Part shown: piece by piece, positions 11,327 to 25,559 of the stretch
Layout of the letters: each line of letters starts with the position of its first letter
Position numbering within the stretch: the first letter of the stretch is position 1
Assembly (NCBI GenBank): GCA_000711775.1
Contig: ARYC01001472.1
Coordinates: 1-64,000, forward strand
Reading direction: 5' to 3'
Length of the DNA stretch: 64,000 bases
DNA from: Oxytricha trifallax
Lineage: Eukaryota; Ciliophora; Spirotrichea; Sporadotrichida; Oxytrichidae
Made by a program: the position numbers and the translations under genes
Notes under the pieces: generated by a model
What the model was told of the DNA's origin: nothing
Seen by the model: the letters and a program-made list of their open reading frames with translations, nothing else
Database searches by the model: none

Positions 11327-14300
11327 AATTTTAATTATATTTAGATTTCACTTATTTCTATTTCTCACTTTTCTTATTATCCTTCAATTTGAACATTTAA
11401 CTCGCCTCATTCCTCCTTTATTTTTTCCTCATTGAGTTGAATCTTCGACTTCTTGATATTTACCACCCTAAAGAGTTTTCTCACCATTTGGTAATATTCT
11501 TGGAGTTCTAATTTTCTTATTCTTTCATCGAGCTAGGTCATATTGCTAGTATTACTATCTGAGTCTTGGCATTCATTTCAATGCTTCTAGTTTCTCCAAT
11601 CAAACTAGAAAATCTTGTGGGATCTCCTGCCTAGTTTATTTAACTGCAGCATTTCATGTGATTTTTGTCCACAAATATTTTATGAATGTTTCAGTAATGA
11701 CTCATCCCATAGTTCACAATAGTTCTCTCTTGACTAATAGCCATCATTGTATCCATGACATTTCTCGTGATAAATATTTTTTTGACTTTTTTTAGTTTTC
11801 TATATTTTTGTTGACTTCATTTATATCCCCTTTCTTTTCCAATAATTCTCCAATTTAGTGTCTCAATTTTTTAAAGTTTTTTAAAACTAGTTCTTTAATA
11901 ATGTCTGTGGTGCTGCTATCCTTAAGCTAAGTGACATTTCTTAGAATTTTGTTTGGATGTCTTTGGGAGTCTTAAATGCTATTCTCTTTAACTGAGTTTC
12001 CATTTTTCTATTTCGTCTATCTTCAGATAGTTGGCTCCTATTCAAGGGGTGTATTTGTAGATTACTAGAGATCTTATTTAATCTACCATAACTGTGTCGC
12101 TAATCGTTAAGTTGTTGGATTTAGCTAGTCTTTAGTATAGCTCAGTTTGCCTTTTTATCTCGTTCCAGGTTCCTCTTAAAAGTTGCTAAGCATCCAGGTT
12201 GATGGTCATCCCTAGGTATTAAGCCTCTTTTACTTTCTTAACTCCCTCTAATTCGTCCAGATTTTCGAAATGTTTGGAGTAGCTTAAGAAAACGATCTTT
12301 TTCGTGTTTAGTTTCAAATTGTGAGTTCTCTCTATTTATTTAAAGAATTCTATAACCCTCTTGAATTGTTACTAGTCTTTGATGTTAACTAGTATGTCTT
12401 CGGCAAATGCAATAAGTTTGCCTTATTTTATAAGTGAGTGAAGTTCCTTTTTTGAGTAAAGTGCGTCCTGTAAGTATATGTTGAATAGCATGGGAGAGAT
12501 TCTGCTTCCTTACGTTACTCCATTCTCCGCTTTATATACTTTCCTTTGTATTTAATTTTATTGTCTGAATATAGGTTTTCGATTATTTTTGTTGTCTTTT
12601 TGCCGATATCAGTCTTAGCTCTTACTTTAAGAATTTATAGTAGTTTGTCTTTCCAGACTGAATCGTATGCTTTCTGGAAGTCTACTAATAGATATGGAAA
12701 TTTTTATATGCTCCAATAGTCTTATGAGATTAAGGTGGGTGCTCTTATTCTCTTTAAATCCGCTTTGGTAGTTTCCTGTCTTTAGTAGTTCACTATTATT
12801 TTCTTGAAGTTTATTTATGATGACTTTTTCAATGATCTTGCTTATATGTGAGTTCACCACTAAAGGTCTTGTATTGTTGATCTCGGGAAATGAGTTTCCA
12901 AAGTTCTTGATCAATAGGATTAGTCTCCCTTCTCTCAAATATTAAGGAATATCTCTTGAGTTAATCCTTTTTACTATTTTTGAGCTTAGAGTCTCTCGAA
13001 GCCTCGGTGATTTTAATAGTATTTTTTCATCAAATCCGTCCGGACCATTGGCTTTGTTGAAGTTGCACTCTCTAATGCTCTTTTCTATATCTTTCTAGTT
13101 GCAATACTTCTCTTTTTCTTCTTCGTTAGTCATTATTTGGTCTCCTGCTCAATTAATCTTTTGGTCTGTATCCATTGTCTTGGTAAAGTTCGTTGCAGTA
13201 TTTTATGATTTTTTTTCTTGAGCTTCTTCTCCCAGATTTATTATTTCTTCGGTCAGTGTCAATCCTTTAATCACTTAAGATTACTTTTTGCTTTTGGTAA
13301 GTCTTTTTACCATGTAAAAAAAACCCTTTTACATCATTCCTTTCTAAGCATTGTTCCATGTCTCTTATTGCTTCGTCCCAGTAGGATTTCGTTTCATTAT
13401 ATGTATTGTTTGGATTGTGAGTATTACTTTTAATTACCCATTCTGGAGGTTGGTTATACCAGTGCTTTGTTTTACTGTGTTTAATTAGCTTTTCCTCTAG
13501 GCATTGTTGTATTGGTTTGGTTTGTCCAACTCTTCTTCTAACAACTTTCTCTTTTCTTCAACAAATGTTTTCTAACATTGTCTGATACTCTGTAGTTTTT
13601 TTTATATCAGTGAGTCTTAGATCTCTCTGCTAAGATGAGTTTGTGGTCGGTTAGTCTTAGTTAGTCTGTCTCCCAGCTTATCGTATCCACGTTTGAGAAG
13701 ATTTGGTCCAGCTAATTCCCTTTAGTGTGAGTTTCCACTCCTTACGGAATGGATTCAACCAAGCCTTCTTTATACAATCTTTAGCTCAGTTCTTTGAAAT
13801 GATAGTTAAAGTCTCCCATTACAATGACTTTCTAATTCTTACATTTATACTTTAATGATTTTATCATGTAAAGTAGCCTATTCTGTAATTCATTGACTTC
13901 CTCATTCCAGTAGGGTGGTATATATCCTGTGAAAATGTGTAAAGGGAAGCTCTCCATATTGAAAATGTTCCAAGTTAGGTATTATCTTAGAGTCTTTATG
14001 GTTTTTATTACGAATTTGCAGCTATTTAGAGTTTATACTCCGCCATTCCTGGTAAGTTACCTCTAGGCGATATTTTTGTAGTTGATTCCAATTATTCTTT
14101 GTAATCTTGTTTCTACCAGTCCCATGAAGTCTGGCTTCTTACCTTCCAGCTCTCTCATTATTTAGTCTTACTTTAGTTTATAGTTCCATCCTATTACGTT
14201 TTGCACCCAGATGCTTAATTCGAAGGTCTTCGTCGTCTTTTGTCTCTTTTTGTTAGTGATTTGTGTTCTTATCTTATTTCTCTGGTTCTCAGCAAATCTC

Positions 14301-14581
14301 TCGTTTCTTTTTGCCCAACCTTCCACCTCTCTTATTGGTTAGTAAAAATGGACATGTCGGCCATTGTCTAGTGGAATACTAAACTTGTCTAAGTATTTTA
14401 TATTATTACTATGCTTGACTAAGGATATTGGGTATATATGAGATTAATTTTAGGAGCTCTTTTTTGAACATTCAAAATAGTCTTATAATGATTTTTGTCT
14501 GTCTGGTGTGGCTTCCTTGTTCTCATTTGTGTATGCTGGTTGCTTTCTTCTAGTCTGTGTCTTCTCTTCCATCTTGCACGC
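11327..14581 (-). mobile_element. LINE-B: non-LTR retrotransposon
   Basis: A 3.25-kb minus-strand element with endonuclease, reverse transcriptase and Cys/His knuckle in order. It begins just upstream of an ATG at 14572 and is flanked by perfect 30-bp direct repeats, as expected for target-primed insertion. It resembles LINE-C along its length up to the Zn knuckle but lacks the downstream protease-like ORF of LINE-C. Confidence 0.85.
11400..14572 (-). pseudogene. LINE-B endonuclease/reverse transcriptase ORF, decayed
   Basis: With TAA/TAG as Gln the protein starts MEEK at 14572. An AP-type endonuclease domain lies at about 14230-13600 (VQNVIG, GLVETR, YIPPYWNEE, VIVMGDFNYH). The reverse transcriptase lies at about 13130-12200, with KEGRLILL-like and NNTRPLVVNSH motifs at 12938-12700. 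The catalytic box reads FAED instead of FADD (about 12400-12425), so one metal-binding Asp is replaced by Glu. A Cys/His region follows at about 11650-11760. Frameshifts and TGA codons are present. Homologue of the LINE-C ORF. Confidence 0.8.
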
Positions 14582-14611
14582 CTTTTGTTAATACTCTCTA
14601 ATTAATTTAAT
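14582..14611. repeat. 30-bp direct repeat, right copy
   Basis: Identical to 11297-11326; see LINE-B. Confidence 0.85.
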
Positions 14612-16080
14612 TATTTTGATATATTGTAAATAATATTACGAATAAATATACACAATTTAAGTACGAAATATGGACATATATCAATCTATGTATTTTATAG
14701 ATTTCTAATTACTCATTGACATTAAGTTTATAATGCTTTTCAATAATTTTAAGCGAGTAGGAAATATGTATTCTTCCCCTCAATTTGGAAGTTTCAATAT
14801 TTCTTTTCTCCAAACTTTAAAAATTTAAATTATATTGTAAGAATAAGGATAAAAAATCTAGTGAATAATTAGGATAATAAAATATATATAATACTGAAAT
14901 GCTTTTTTATTCTGAAGTTTCTTAATCAATTATTTTATATACTTATCTAATTGTCTTAAGTCTATAATTTAGAATAATTAGCAATTTTAATTTTGAACAT
15001 TCACATTCAATATTTTACTTATTGTGCCCACTTGATCAAACTTGAAATATAACAAATAAAGGAAATGCTAATAAATATTAATTATTAACTATTTAATAAA
15101 ATTTACACCTATTCACGAGTAATTAATAAGTTCCAAACACATAACTCATTTTTGAAAGTTCTGAAGTTCTTAGATCATCGCAACATATAAAATTGATTGA
15201 TTGTATTATATTAATAAATTATTATTATACTAAATAAATAAATTATAAAAGGAGTATATTTGAGTAAGAAGTAAAATAATTAATAAATTTGAATAAAACT
15301 TGGATTTATTAAAATTAAACAAACTTTATAAGCGATTGAATCCTGCTAAATAAAGGTAAAAAAAATTAAGAATCAGCTTATTATAGCAAGTTGTAGATTC
15401 CCCAATAATAATATTAAAAAGAATAGAACTAAACTGATAGTGAAATGAAAATATATTTCAATTAACATAGTTTTATGATTTAAATAACATAAAATTTCTA
15501 TATCTTTTTATTTAATATTGAATTTAAGTAAGCCTTGCCATTTTCAGAAATTGTTTGATAAATCGAAAATATAAATTAATGTTTCAATTAACCAACTTAA
15601 ATCTAAAAGAGCATATTATTTTAAACTCTTGAAAAATAATAAGTTCATTTTTAATCAGTGAACATTACCACAATAATAGATTTAGTTAAATACAAATGAA
15701 ATTAAATCACTTCAAAGTATATAAATTAACATGAATAGAATGGATCGCATCTAGACTATGATGCATAATTTTATTGTTTAATTGTTTATTTTACTATAAT
15801 TAAACATTAAAAAGAAAATTAAAAAGATTCACAAATGAAACATGAATGCTTCTTATCATATAACTTACAGTTAATGAGGTTACTAAATTTTAAATATACT
15901 TATTATGTTACTTTGATTTAAAATTCAAAAATTATTTATCAGCATTAAATATATTTATATATATAGCAATTATTTATCGTTACTAATTTGCGATAATTTT
16001 AATACTTATTTGAAGTTAGTTAATTTAAAAAGAAAATTTTATTTCTATTATTTATTTTTCAAACCTTATTCCTTGAGTCA
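14612..16080. other. AT-rich non-coding stretch
   Basis: No coding frame, RNA gene or repeat stands out. Confidence 0.5.
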
Positions 16081-16084
16081 TAAA

Positions 16085-18100
16085 ATAATAGCCATGCTAA
16101 ATTGCAACAAAATATAAGTATGATGCTGCATCACTCTTTAGTTTATGCCTTACTTAGCAGCAAGATACGTCATCTACTACATCTGCCTAGTCTATTTATC
16201 AAAAGTCACTAAAGAGAGATATGATCAATAAACGCATAGTAGTATGAATATAGAAGTGAGTATTGTTTTATAAAACCTTCATCATACTTAACATTTATTT
16301 AATATTATGAAATGAATTCATGAGTTAGTTGCTCATTTATACAATTTAAAACATTCTTGTGCTATAATTATATGAGCCACTAAAGATGTTAAATTAAACA
16401 CTATTTGAAAAATTGCTGAGAGAAATTTTGCTCATATATTTAATCTTGAGCGTTTAATAATTGGTCATAATTTTACAATTGTTTACTATGATTTAAAAAT
16501 TTTTATGCTTAATATTCAATAAGTAAAAAAAAGAACATTTAATTTTAAAGCATAAAAGCAATTATTAAAATTATTAATTAAAACTTGAATTGGAAGAGAA
16601 AGTGGAATGGTACCACATAAAGTTGAAGTTAAATCAAAGTATTACTGACAAAGACAGTAAAAGATTCTAACGAAATCATTAATTGCAAATTTTAATATAA
16701 TTCATACAAATTTACATGCTCGTATGTAAGAGCTTGATATTAAAGCCAAAAAGATCTATTAAATATAAATTCACAGTTGTAGTTTAATAGTAGAAACACC
16801 TTGATTAGATGAAAAAGAATTAAAAGATAAACAAATTTAACTAAAAATATTTACTTACAATTCGATGAAAGATCTTAAGATTTTTATAGATAAACTTCAA
16901 AACATCAGGATGAATTAGACAATAAACAGCAATATTATTTCTATATATTTTGTAATTGTTATAAATTGTTGCTTGGTATGATAGTCTTAAAATATGCACA
17001 GAAAAAACAATAATTTATTCCCAAATTAAAGAGTAAAACCAGAGAATGATAATTAAATTCTTTTTTACAGATATTTAAATAAGTCTAACTTAATTTCAAT
17101 TTTATCACAAGAAAATAAAAGACATTTGATAAATATGAAATATAAATATATTCTTTCTTTTTGCTTAGAGTATTATCCAATTATTAATCAGCATATTGAT
17201 GGCTTATTGTTAAGTACTTTTAAAGACGCTCATAAATTGAATTCATAAATATATAATATAAAAAGTTTCATCTTATAAATTCTGGATTAATATGAACATA
17301 AATCAAGCAATGATGTGATACTTAAATCAAAATATTTCAATTATTACACATTAAAAGAAGAAATGAAATTCATGAAATAAGAAGAAGATTTAAGATTCCA
17401 TCAATAGAGATTTTGTTGAGGACTGAATATCATTCTTATTGTATATATAGTATATACACTCTTATATTTTTATAAAGTTAAAATTCTTTTTTAATAGATT
17501 TGTAAGAGTACAATTTACATCATTAAAAAGCTCTTGATAATGAAAAGCAAACTAAGAAGGAAATGCTCTTATTCAGACTGGAGACAATGAATCGAAGAAA
17601 TGCTTAAGCTCATAAAGTTTCGACTCTACTGACTGATAAGAAGAATGGGATCAAGTTAAATAGATTTGCTGGTAGCTGTTGATTAAATCTTAATGAAGCA
17701 CTTATTAATCGAAGACGAAGATGAAGAATCTATTTATCCCTCTGGTTAAGCAGGAAGAGCCTTGAAATAGCAATAGTAATTTATAGTGATTGATGCAAAT
17801 GAGTGAAGAATGATTCTACTTAAATTGAAGGTTTCGGCTTGTAATTATAAGCAGAGTAGCAAGAATTCGATGAAAATGGCATTATTACAGAAAACTGGTT
17901 TGACTGTGGACGCTAAAAATCATTAAGCTATAGATACCAAGTGTAGTGTATCATCATGAAATTGTATATGACTGCGAATAAAAATGATTTTAATAGATTT
18001 CACGGTATAGCAATGATAATAAGACTGCCAATGTATGATAAAGATATTGGTGTAATTAACACATGAAATTGAGCAGATATAATATAGCAAATACGATTAT
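16085..18100 (+). pseudogene. Coding-like fragments, plus strand, unidentified
   Basis: Several pieces read as protein under the ciliate code, separated by AT-rich DNA: about 16110-16240 (YDAASLFSLCLTQQQDTSS), about 16590-16660, and an uninterrupted frame 17084-17416 of 111 codons with in-frame TAA/TAG (CLEYYPIINQHIDGLLL, then KEEMKFMKQEEDLRF). A hydrophobic stretch follows its TGA. Further Gln-rich and acidic pieces lie at 17560-17900. No family is recognised. The pattern fits either an MDS/IES locus or a relic gene. Confidence 0.4.
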
Positions 18101-19063
18101 AAGAAAGGATGAAAAAAAATCCATATAATAGATGTATGTTGATGGATTTTTGGCGTATATTAAAAGTTATTTAAAAAGTTATATCCTGTCTACTTTATGA
18201 AAAATATCAATAAGTCAAATCATTTAATTAATTATAATAACTTAAGTAATTATTAGAATACTATTCTGGATATCACAGTTTTAATCATTTATAAATAAAA
18301 TTAAAATGATTATCCATTAGTAATTTAATCAAAAGGCAATAAAAAGTTTGATTAGAGCTTACAGTCTTCAAATAATGCAGCATAAAAAATTAATGAAACC
18401 TCTTTTGTGACACAAATTGGCTAAAACTTATTTAATCGAAAAGTCAATAGCAATTTAAACTATTTTTCTGATAAAATAACAACTATTGGCAACTAAGATA
18501 TAATGAAAACCAAATGCTTGATAAGAATCAAATAAAGACTATGTAGGCAAGCAAATTTAAAATATTCGAAGCAAGTAAGCCATTCAGATAATGTATCTTA
18601 TATTATTCTTATTAAGCACTCTTAAAAATGAAAAGTGAGGAGAGAAAAAGGAGAAAGGCATAAATTACGAAGAGGAAGATGAAAGTCAATTACTAGATTT
18701 GCAGGATAGGTATCATGAATAATGATAAATATATAAGACTCTAATGATGACGCTATTAGCTATGTAATCGTAGAAGATAGTTAATTGTTAGATAAAGAAT
18801 TCTACAATATAAAGTGAGATATGGGAGTCCTAATAATTTAAACTGACAGAAGTTGTTCCCTGAGTGCACTTAATCTTTTTAATAAGAGCTGATATAATAA
18901 CTATTTAAATAAATAAATATAGTGTATAATATTGTGATATTTATAACTATTTAAAATTGAAACATTAAAAAACTTTAATTTTCTTTTTTACGAATGTATT
19001 AATTGTTAGTTAATTATTTTATGCATGCTTTTTATTACCTTGATTTAGTTCATAGTTATTCTA

Positions 19064-21039
19064 TTCTGTAAGTTTAAGCCCATTAATGAGGTTAGAGCAC
19101 TATTCAGTTGCATTAACTTTTTCTGAATTCCTCTATTCATTCAATCTAGCGTTACCTCTACCAATCTGTGCGACTAGTTGAACTGTCTGTAAGTAGTTGC
19201 AAGCATCAATCACTTCAGCTCAATGAGACAAGAGAACCCTCACTGCTTGTAGATAATCTACATCTAGAGCCTTGGCGGCTTTTGGAAACATTGCTTGATT
19301 TACGAGATGCCAGCTGAGCCTTTCTTTTATTTAAGTAACGCAGTGGAATTGGATAATTCCTGAAGGTACTTGTTTCCATTTCTTATTCAAATAAAATTAT
19401 TATGTTCATTCAAATTACTATAAAATATAAGAATGTTTATGATATAATTAAGATTATAAGTAGGAGTTTGAAGCTTACTCAGAGCAGATATAAAACTAAT
19501 TATTTCATCGTATACACCTGATAATGTCTTAATTTCATCTGAAGCCACGTATTGCTTGATTACAATCATTAATAAATAACTAACAAGTATAAAACAAGAG
19601 AATAACTATGTTTTAGTGACATATTAATTAATTTTATAGCAACTCTTGATGCTTTATAATATTGTGGAAGTTCATAAATAATTATTAGATTTTAATTCTA
19701 TAAATAATTATTTAAACACTTTCGCTAATATAATAAAGTATTTATTTTAATTAATTTCCCACTTTTGAAATAATCCACGTATTGAATTAGTTATTACCTC
19801 TCTTAATGATCATCCTTTTTAGTGCAATAGTCATGTTCTTCATCTCAGTTGCTTATTTGTAGTGAATCATGCAAACAAGAATCTATAAATAATCGATAAA
19901 ATCTTAAACATTAATACTTCTTTTCTGATTTTGCTAAAAATTAAATAATAAAAAATGTTATAATATATTTATTTTTGAATAAAATTAAAAAACAATTACA
20001 TATAATAATATGCTTTATATCATATTCAGTCAACAATTTCTCTTCAATTTGAAATCAGATGGAATGCCGTTCACCACTTCTTGCATTTAGACTTTATAGT
20101 CTCCTAAATCTGTTCTACCTTGATAAGTTAAGAAGTTTAGAATTTAAGGCATTGTACTTGAAAATGTAAATAAACCCATATTTAGTTGCATTTTTAATTT
20201 AATTAATGTGCACCAAATGTACCTTCATATAATCTTGCATGAGTTGTTGTGCCATTATTACAATATCTTTCACTGCAAAAGTGCTAGCATTTGACGAATT
20301 CCAAGAAATCATAGGCCTTACTGAATTGAAAAATTTAGGATATTTTTACTCTTTTTCATATGGCCAAACAAACTAATCCATAGTGTCATTGCACTTTTTA
20401 TTGAGAATTGTAGCTCTTGAAACCAAAAGCAAATGTGCATAATATTTGGGGTGATAATATTGTAAGTTAGACTATCTCTTTATTAAATATAGTTAATAAT
20501 ATTGTTGTAAGGGACCTGAACGCATATTGCTATATAAACCCATTATATATTGCATAAAAAGAGGTTAAATATACAAGTTTAACAAAATATGATTTTAGAA
20601 CGGTGTACCATTATAATATACCCTAGTAGTATCAAGAACACGAATGCTATCAACATAATTATCACAAGATTTTTAAATTTTCAATTATAACTTATTATAA
20701 AATGAGTTAAAATTTGCTGAAAATAAATATTGACTTTTAAATTTAAAATTTCTACATTATTTAAATTTTATGAAAGTGCATAGAGTTTAGTAGATATACT
20801 ATTAATTGCGGTCAATCATATAATAAAGAAAAAAGCCATCGCTCTCGTTTTTCTTACAACTGTTTAGATCTGTTGTATGGTAGCTGTATCAAATTTTTCA
20901 CTATTAATCTTTCTAAGCTACTCTATTGGAAGTAAGTTGTTAGTTATATCAATGAAAGCTTTCCTTTTTAAAACTCTTCAATGTCTGGCATGTAACCATC
21001 AATTCTTTCAAATATTTTCCTAATTTTAGTTTTAATATC
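19064..21039 (-). CDS. Multi-segment gene with AT-rich spacers (putative MDS/IES locus), unidentified product
   Basis: Minus-strand coding segments in 5'-3' order: 21039-20833 (69 codons, FERIDGYMPDIEEFQKGKL), 20462-20199 (88 codons, FFNSVRPMISWNSSNAS), about 20160-20034 (ILNFLTYQGRTDLGDYKVQ), 19864-19787 (ATEMKNMTIALKRMIIKRG), 19569-19455 (MIVIKQYVASDEIKTLSGVY) and about 19387-19064 (WKQVPSGIIQFHCVT, KALDVDYLQAVRVLL). All use TAA/TAG as Gln and have GC content above the spacers. The last segment contains one TGA in the frame used. Spacers of 30-370 bp are AT-rich and look like IESs or introns. I could not identify pointer repeats by eye, and the protein is not one I recognise. Confidence 0.5.
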
Positions 21040-21601
21040 TCTCGATTTTAATAAATAAAATCACATTTAATATCTGAGTACTTTTACAACTGATTAATAG
21101 TATCTCCAAAATGGATTTGCATTAGAAAATATTATTGGATAGAAAAATGACCTTGAATATTAAATATTAACTAATTTAAATCAAAATCAATCTTTTTATT
21201 TGTTTATTTCCTTTAAATAATTCAAAAGATATGCCAAAGCTAAATCTTTTAACATCAAACCTTAATTAACAACTACTTTTAATAATTAACATTTTTATTA
21301 TGAAACAAAATTGAATATAATTATAATATTTAAGATAAAATAATTAAATAAAAGTCATATTATAATAAATATATTTGTGAGTCAGAGATATATTATTTCA
21401 ATTTTACAAACAAGTTTTTCATGCATATTGTTTATATACATATAAAACCCCAAGAGTATTTTTTTTTAATAAGTTTAATTTGAATTTAAATATAGTATTC
21501 TTATTATTATAAATATTTGGTAGCTTTCTGTAATTTATTAAGGTAACAATATAAATATATATATAGGGAGGTCTTTAGAAATCAAAAAGCTACCAACTTT
21601 G

Positions 21602-23430
21602 AGGCCTGATCTGATTAAATTTTATTTGGGTATATTAACCCTTAATAATTATTATAAAAACACCCTAGTCCAAACAAAGATGCTGAGCCCTGAAAATCAA
21701 GTATCGCACAAGATCATACCTTTCCTATCCTCCCCATCGGTGGAGCTCCATCCCCAGCTGTTGCCGCCCACCCTCAGGACCCAAATAGAGCCATCACCCT
21801 AACCTGAGTTAGCCATCTTCGATATCAGGCTCCGATGTCTGCTGAACAGCATGTCGACCTTCCAGAGATCCCTCTAGGGAAGTTCAAGACATTGCTACCA
21901 CCATCTTTATCCAAAATGTTATCACCCATTACAAGGAGATGGTAAACAGTGCTTTAGAACTACGACTCGGTGCGCAAGCTCACCTTCCCCAAAGACGCCA
22001 ACTATAGGAAGGAAGTGGTGAAAGACGAAACGAGGGACGAGACCATATGAGTTAGAGGGGCAGTACCTAATACAGAGAACGCGACAGAGTGTAGGTCGGA
22101 AGTGGGGACCTCCTATAGACTACCTATAGGCGAAAACCCCAACGGCTAACCCAAAAACCTCCATGGACGAGACATTTATACTATCTGATGGTAAGAGGGA
22201 GAGGACGCTCTCAGCGTATGCAGGTTTAGAATATGCCGATTCTACGCCTAACTTCTCATCAGTGGGCTGCCTGTCTCAAGATATGCATTGATAACTTAAC
22301 GAATTACTAGAGAAAATAAAACAACCTAAGAACATAACTAATTAATCCCTAACGGTCACTCAACTAATAACCTAATGACAAACAAATCCTAAAAAACCCA
22401 ATCAAAAGGCCAGCTGATAAAGAACTCCAGGAGATGTACATTAGAGCCTCCACCGGCCTGTGACGCCTTCACCCTCACGGATTTCCTCTGGTGTTAATAG
22501 GAAATCGTTTAGAGAATTCCTCTAAGCTAGAGAAGGCAAACTGATAAGCGCTGAACGCTTTTCGACCACAACATCAAACATGCATTCCATCCTGAGCCAC
22601 TCAGGACAAAGGACGTTCTAGACTATAATTTCTACCGCCTAATATCGACATGAGCTGGCTCACCGGCGCCTTTACCTATTTCTTAGTCACCCTCGCCACC
22701 TGAGACTCTAGGAGGTCTGATTAAGGGTAAGTTTTTTTTAATCAATTATCATTGGGGATCACTGCTTAATTAATTAAATATATATTTTATTTATTTAATT
22801 ATAGGGAAAAGTAAATCGAGCGCAACTTCGCCAGTGCATGTGCTGTGTGCCATGAACACCCAAATTCCTCCTAGTTTTCAAAAGGCTATCGAATGTGCCT
22901 AATTTCGCCTCTCTAGCTCAATATTTTCTTTAAAAGTCGACAGCAAAAAAGTCTGTCATGTTTTGTAAGTTTAAATATTTGATCGTTTAATAGATTAAAT
23001 TAAGGGTTTAATTATTGTTTGTAACAGGTACCCTATTTAAAATAATTAAGATTAAAACTTTAAAACTTAAATTCTATTATAGAAAATGGAGTGCTCCCAC
23101 TACAACAGACCCTAGCAGGAAGACCCACGCCAGAATCTCCAAGATCGTCTTTTTCTATGATAGGGTCAGGACCTAACAGTTCATCCCTCCCTTCGACGGC
23201 ATTATAGAAAAGGTCGAGGCCTTCCCCTAGAGTCGCGAGGATGTTGAGGTGGCTTGGCATTTGTTCCTCAGTGTATCTTCCACATTCAAGTAAAAGCTCT
23301 GCAGAGATCCCTAAGTCACAGCTCCATAAGGGAGGTTTGGCCACTTGCCTACTTTCACGACAGAAATACATCTTCCTGATTAGGGATGGGACGAACAGCT
23401 TCTTGAAACTGGGATAGTTCTGTTAAAATA
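21602..23430 (+). CDS. GC-rich gene-like island with introns, unidentified
   Basis: An island of roughly 50% GC in DNA that is otherwise about 20-25% GC. Splice-like boundaries occur at 22727-22804 (GTAAGT...TATAG) and 22965-23027 (GTAAGT...ACAG), and possibly a later acceptor near 23080. After the second intron, a frame of about 120 codons is open on the plus strand (ISKIVFFYDRVRTQQ, FPQSREDVEVAWHLF). Before it, several frames look protein-like (YDSVRKLTFPKDANYRKEVV at about 21960) but with TGAs and frame changes. A 103-codon frame on the opposite strand (23371-23060) competes. Strand and product are uncertain. Confidence 0.4.
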
Positions 23431-25555
23431 GATTTGAAGATATATATTATCACTTTCCACCCTTTTTGTATTTCTCCTAATGTGGTTTCATTCCTCCAGT
23501 TATTTAATTTTTTTTAAAGTCTATTTCATTAATTTATCATACTCACGATTCTCTAAAAAATTACTCTTGGGGTTTTATAAACTTTTACCTATTTTATAAT
23601 TTTTCATTTAGTTTCAACAATCAAATGACATATTAACTATCGGACTTTTATCTTGCCTATTTTGCGATGTATTTTGGTAGAATTATGATTTAACTCAGAT
23701 AAAAACAGTGTCAATCTTATCAATTGCAGAGGATAGATAAATTAGATATTTATTTCTGACTTAAGTTCTAAGCAGATTCTAATATAAAAATTCATTATTA
23801 GGATTAGGACTAATAAACTATACAGTAAAAAATTGAGATTTGTAAAAACACTGTTAGTTTTAAATGATTTCAAAATAAAGGATTAAAACTAAATATAAAA
23901 ATTTGCTAAGTTTCTAAGTTAACTATTTTAAAATCTCTACCATTAAATGATAATAAAGTTAAATATAAATGTTTTTAGTATCAAATAATTATCTTATAAT
24001 AATTGAATGCACCAAAGATCTAAGAATTATGGGTTCTTTCTATTAAAACACTTTCAAATATGTTAATCATATTAAATGGTTGAATATTGAAGTAATGTCT
24101 ATCGTCTCTTTACAGATAATGCTTAGTTTTGATTATATTCCAAATATTCTGGTAATATTCTCAAATATTTTATGGCTTTTGTTACAATTGGTTTTTTATA
24201 TAATTAAATGTGATAATATTATTTTTTATTTCGCTATTAATCAAATTATTCTGTTTTGAAAACCATAATCTTTTGTTTAAACAATTTGAATTGTTATTTT
24301 TCTATTTTTATAGTAATTATTAATCTTTTCAATTTTTAATCAAACAAACACACACAATTTATTTAATATCATAATATAATTTAAATACTTTCTTAATTTA
24401 ATTATTTCAAGCTATTTTAAATATTATTTAATTTAATTTTATGATTGTTATTATTAATAAACTACAAAAGATCGGGAAATTATTTTCTTGTAAAATGCAA
24501 AAACTGTATTTAATTATATATTAATGAATAAAATTTTATCTATAAAATGCAAAAAAATTCCTCAAAGTGTGATTGTATTATGTACAAAATAAATAAAAAT
24601 GAACTGGTAATGACTTATAATTTTAATACTTTAATTGTTTACTCAAAGACAAAATCAATTGTTATTGGTCAGATGTTGTATAAAATGCTTTAATTTATTC
24701 TTAATTTATTTATTTCCTCAAATGTTGACATATACTGCAGGAAAATATTTAAACTCTATCGCAGTTTATAATCTATCATAAAAAGTTAGTAAGAGTTATA
24801 AAATTTTATAAACAAGAAAATTGACAATCTTTGCAATTATAGTCTTGTCATTGAATAATAAAATCTGTTATACTTACTTATGTTTTGTCATGTTGGAGTC
24901 TTCAACTTGTGCCTTCAGTAACTATCGCCTTAAAATTGTATAAGACAAAACCATTTTTAATTTTATGTTTTAATTTATATTTATATTACGTTACTTTAGA
25001 TTAATTTAAACAATTTTTTATTTTGAAAAATAAATGATCAATAAGTGATTAAATACTTGAAAATATATATTTTTTTAAAACTTCATTTTTACTTCTTTTA
25101 AGAGCGATTTTGCATGGGAAGTGATTCAAAGAACAACCCAATATAACTTATTGCTTTGAATTCTGCTCTATATATTTCAAGCTATGGTTAATTCATAATG
25201 AAAATAAGTATTTATAATACCATTCTTATCGAAATATAAATATAAAAAAATGATATAATAATGCAATTATAGATTAAGGTTATGGCCCCAAGATACATAT
25301 AGATAAAAAGATTAAGTGTCTATTAAATACTGCATTAACACAAATCATCTTATTATATAAATGGAAGCAAGATTTCGAAGAGAGTAAAAGCAATCTTTAA
25401 AATATTATATTAAAGATACTATTAAATAATTTCCAGAAAATGATTTAAAAATCATAAAATAATATATAAAAGATTTTTGTAATAAGTGAAAGTGTTGATG
25501 TAATGCATGAACTATTAACATATTAAGTTTTACTATGCGTCTTAATTTTAATTAT
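23431..25555. other. AT-rich non-coding stretch
   Basis: No gene, repeat or RNA recognised. Confidence 0.5.
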
Positions 25556-25559
25556 GCAT

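Noticed and set aside
12400..12425. FAED as an alternative active RT motif
   Set aside because: The homologous LINE-C has FADD and the LINE-B ORF is otherwise broken, so a mutation is the simpler explanation.
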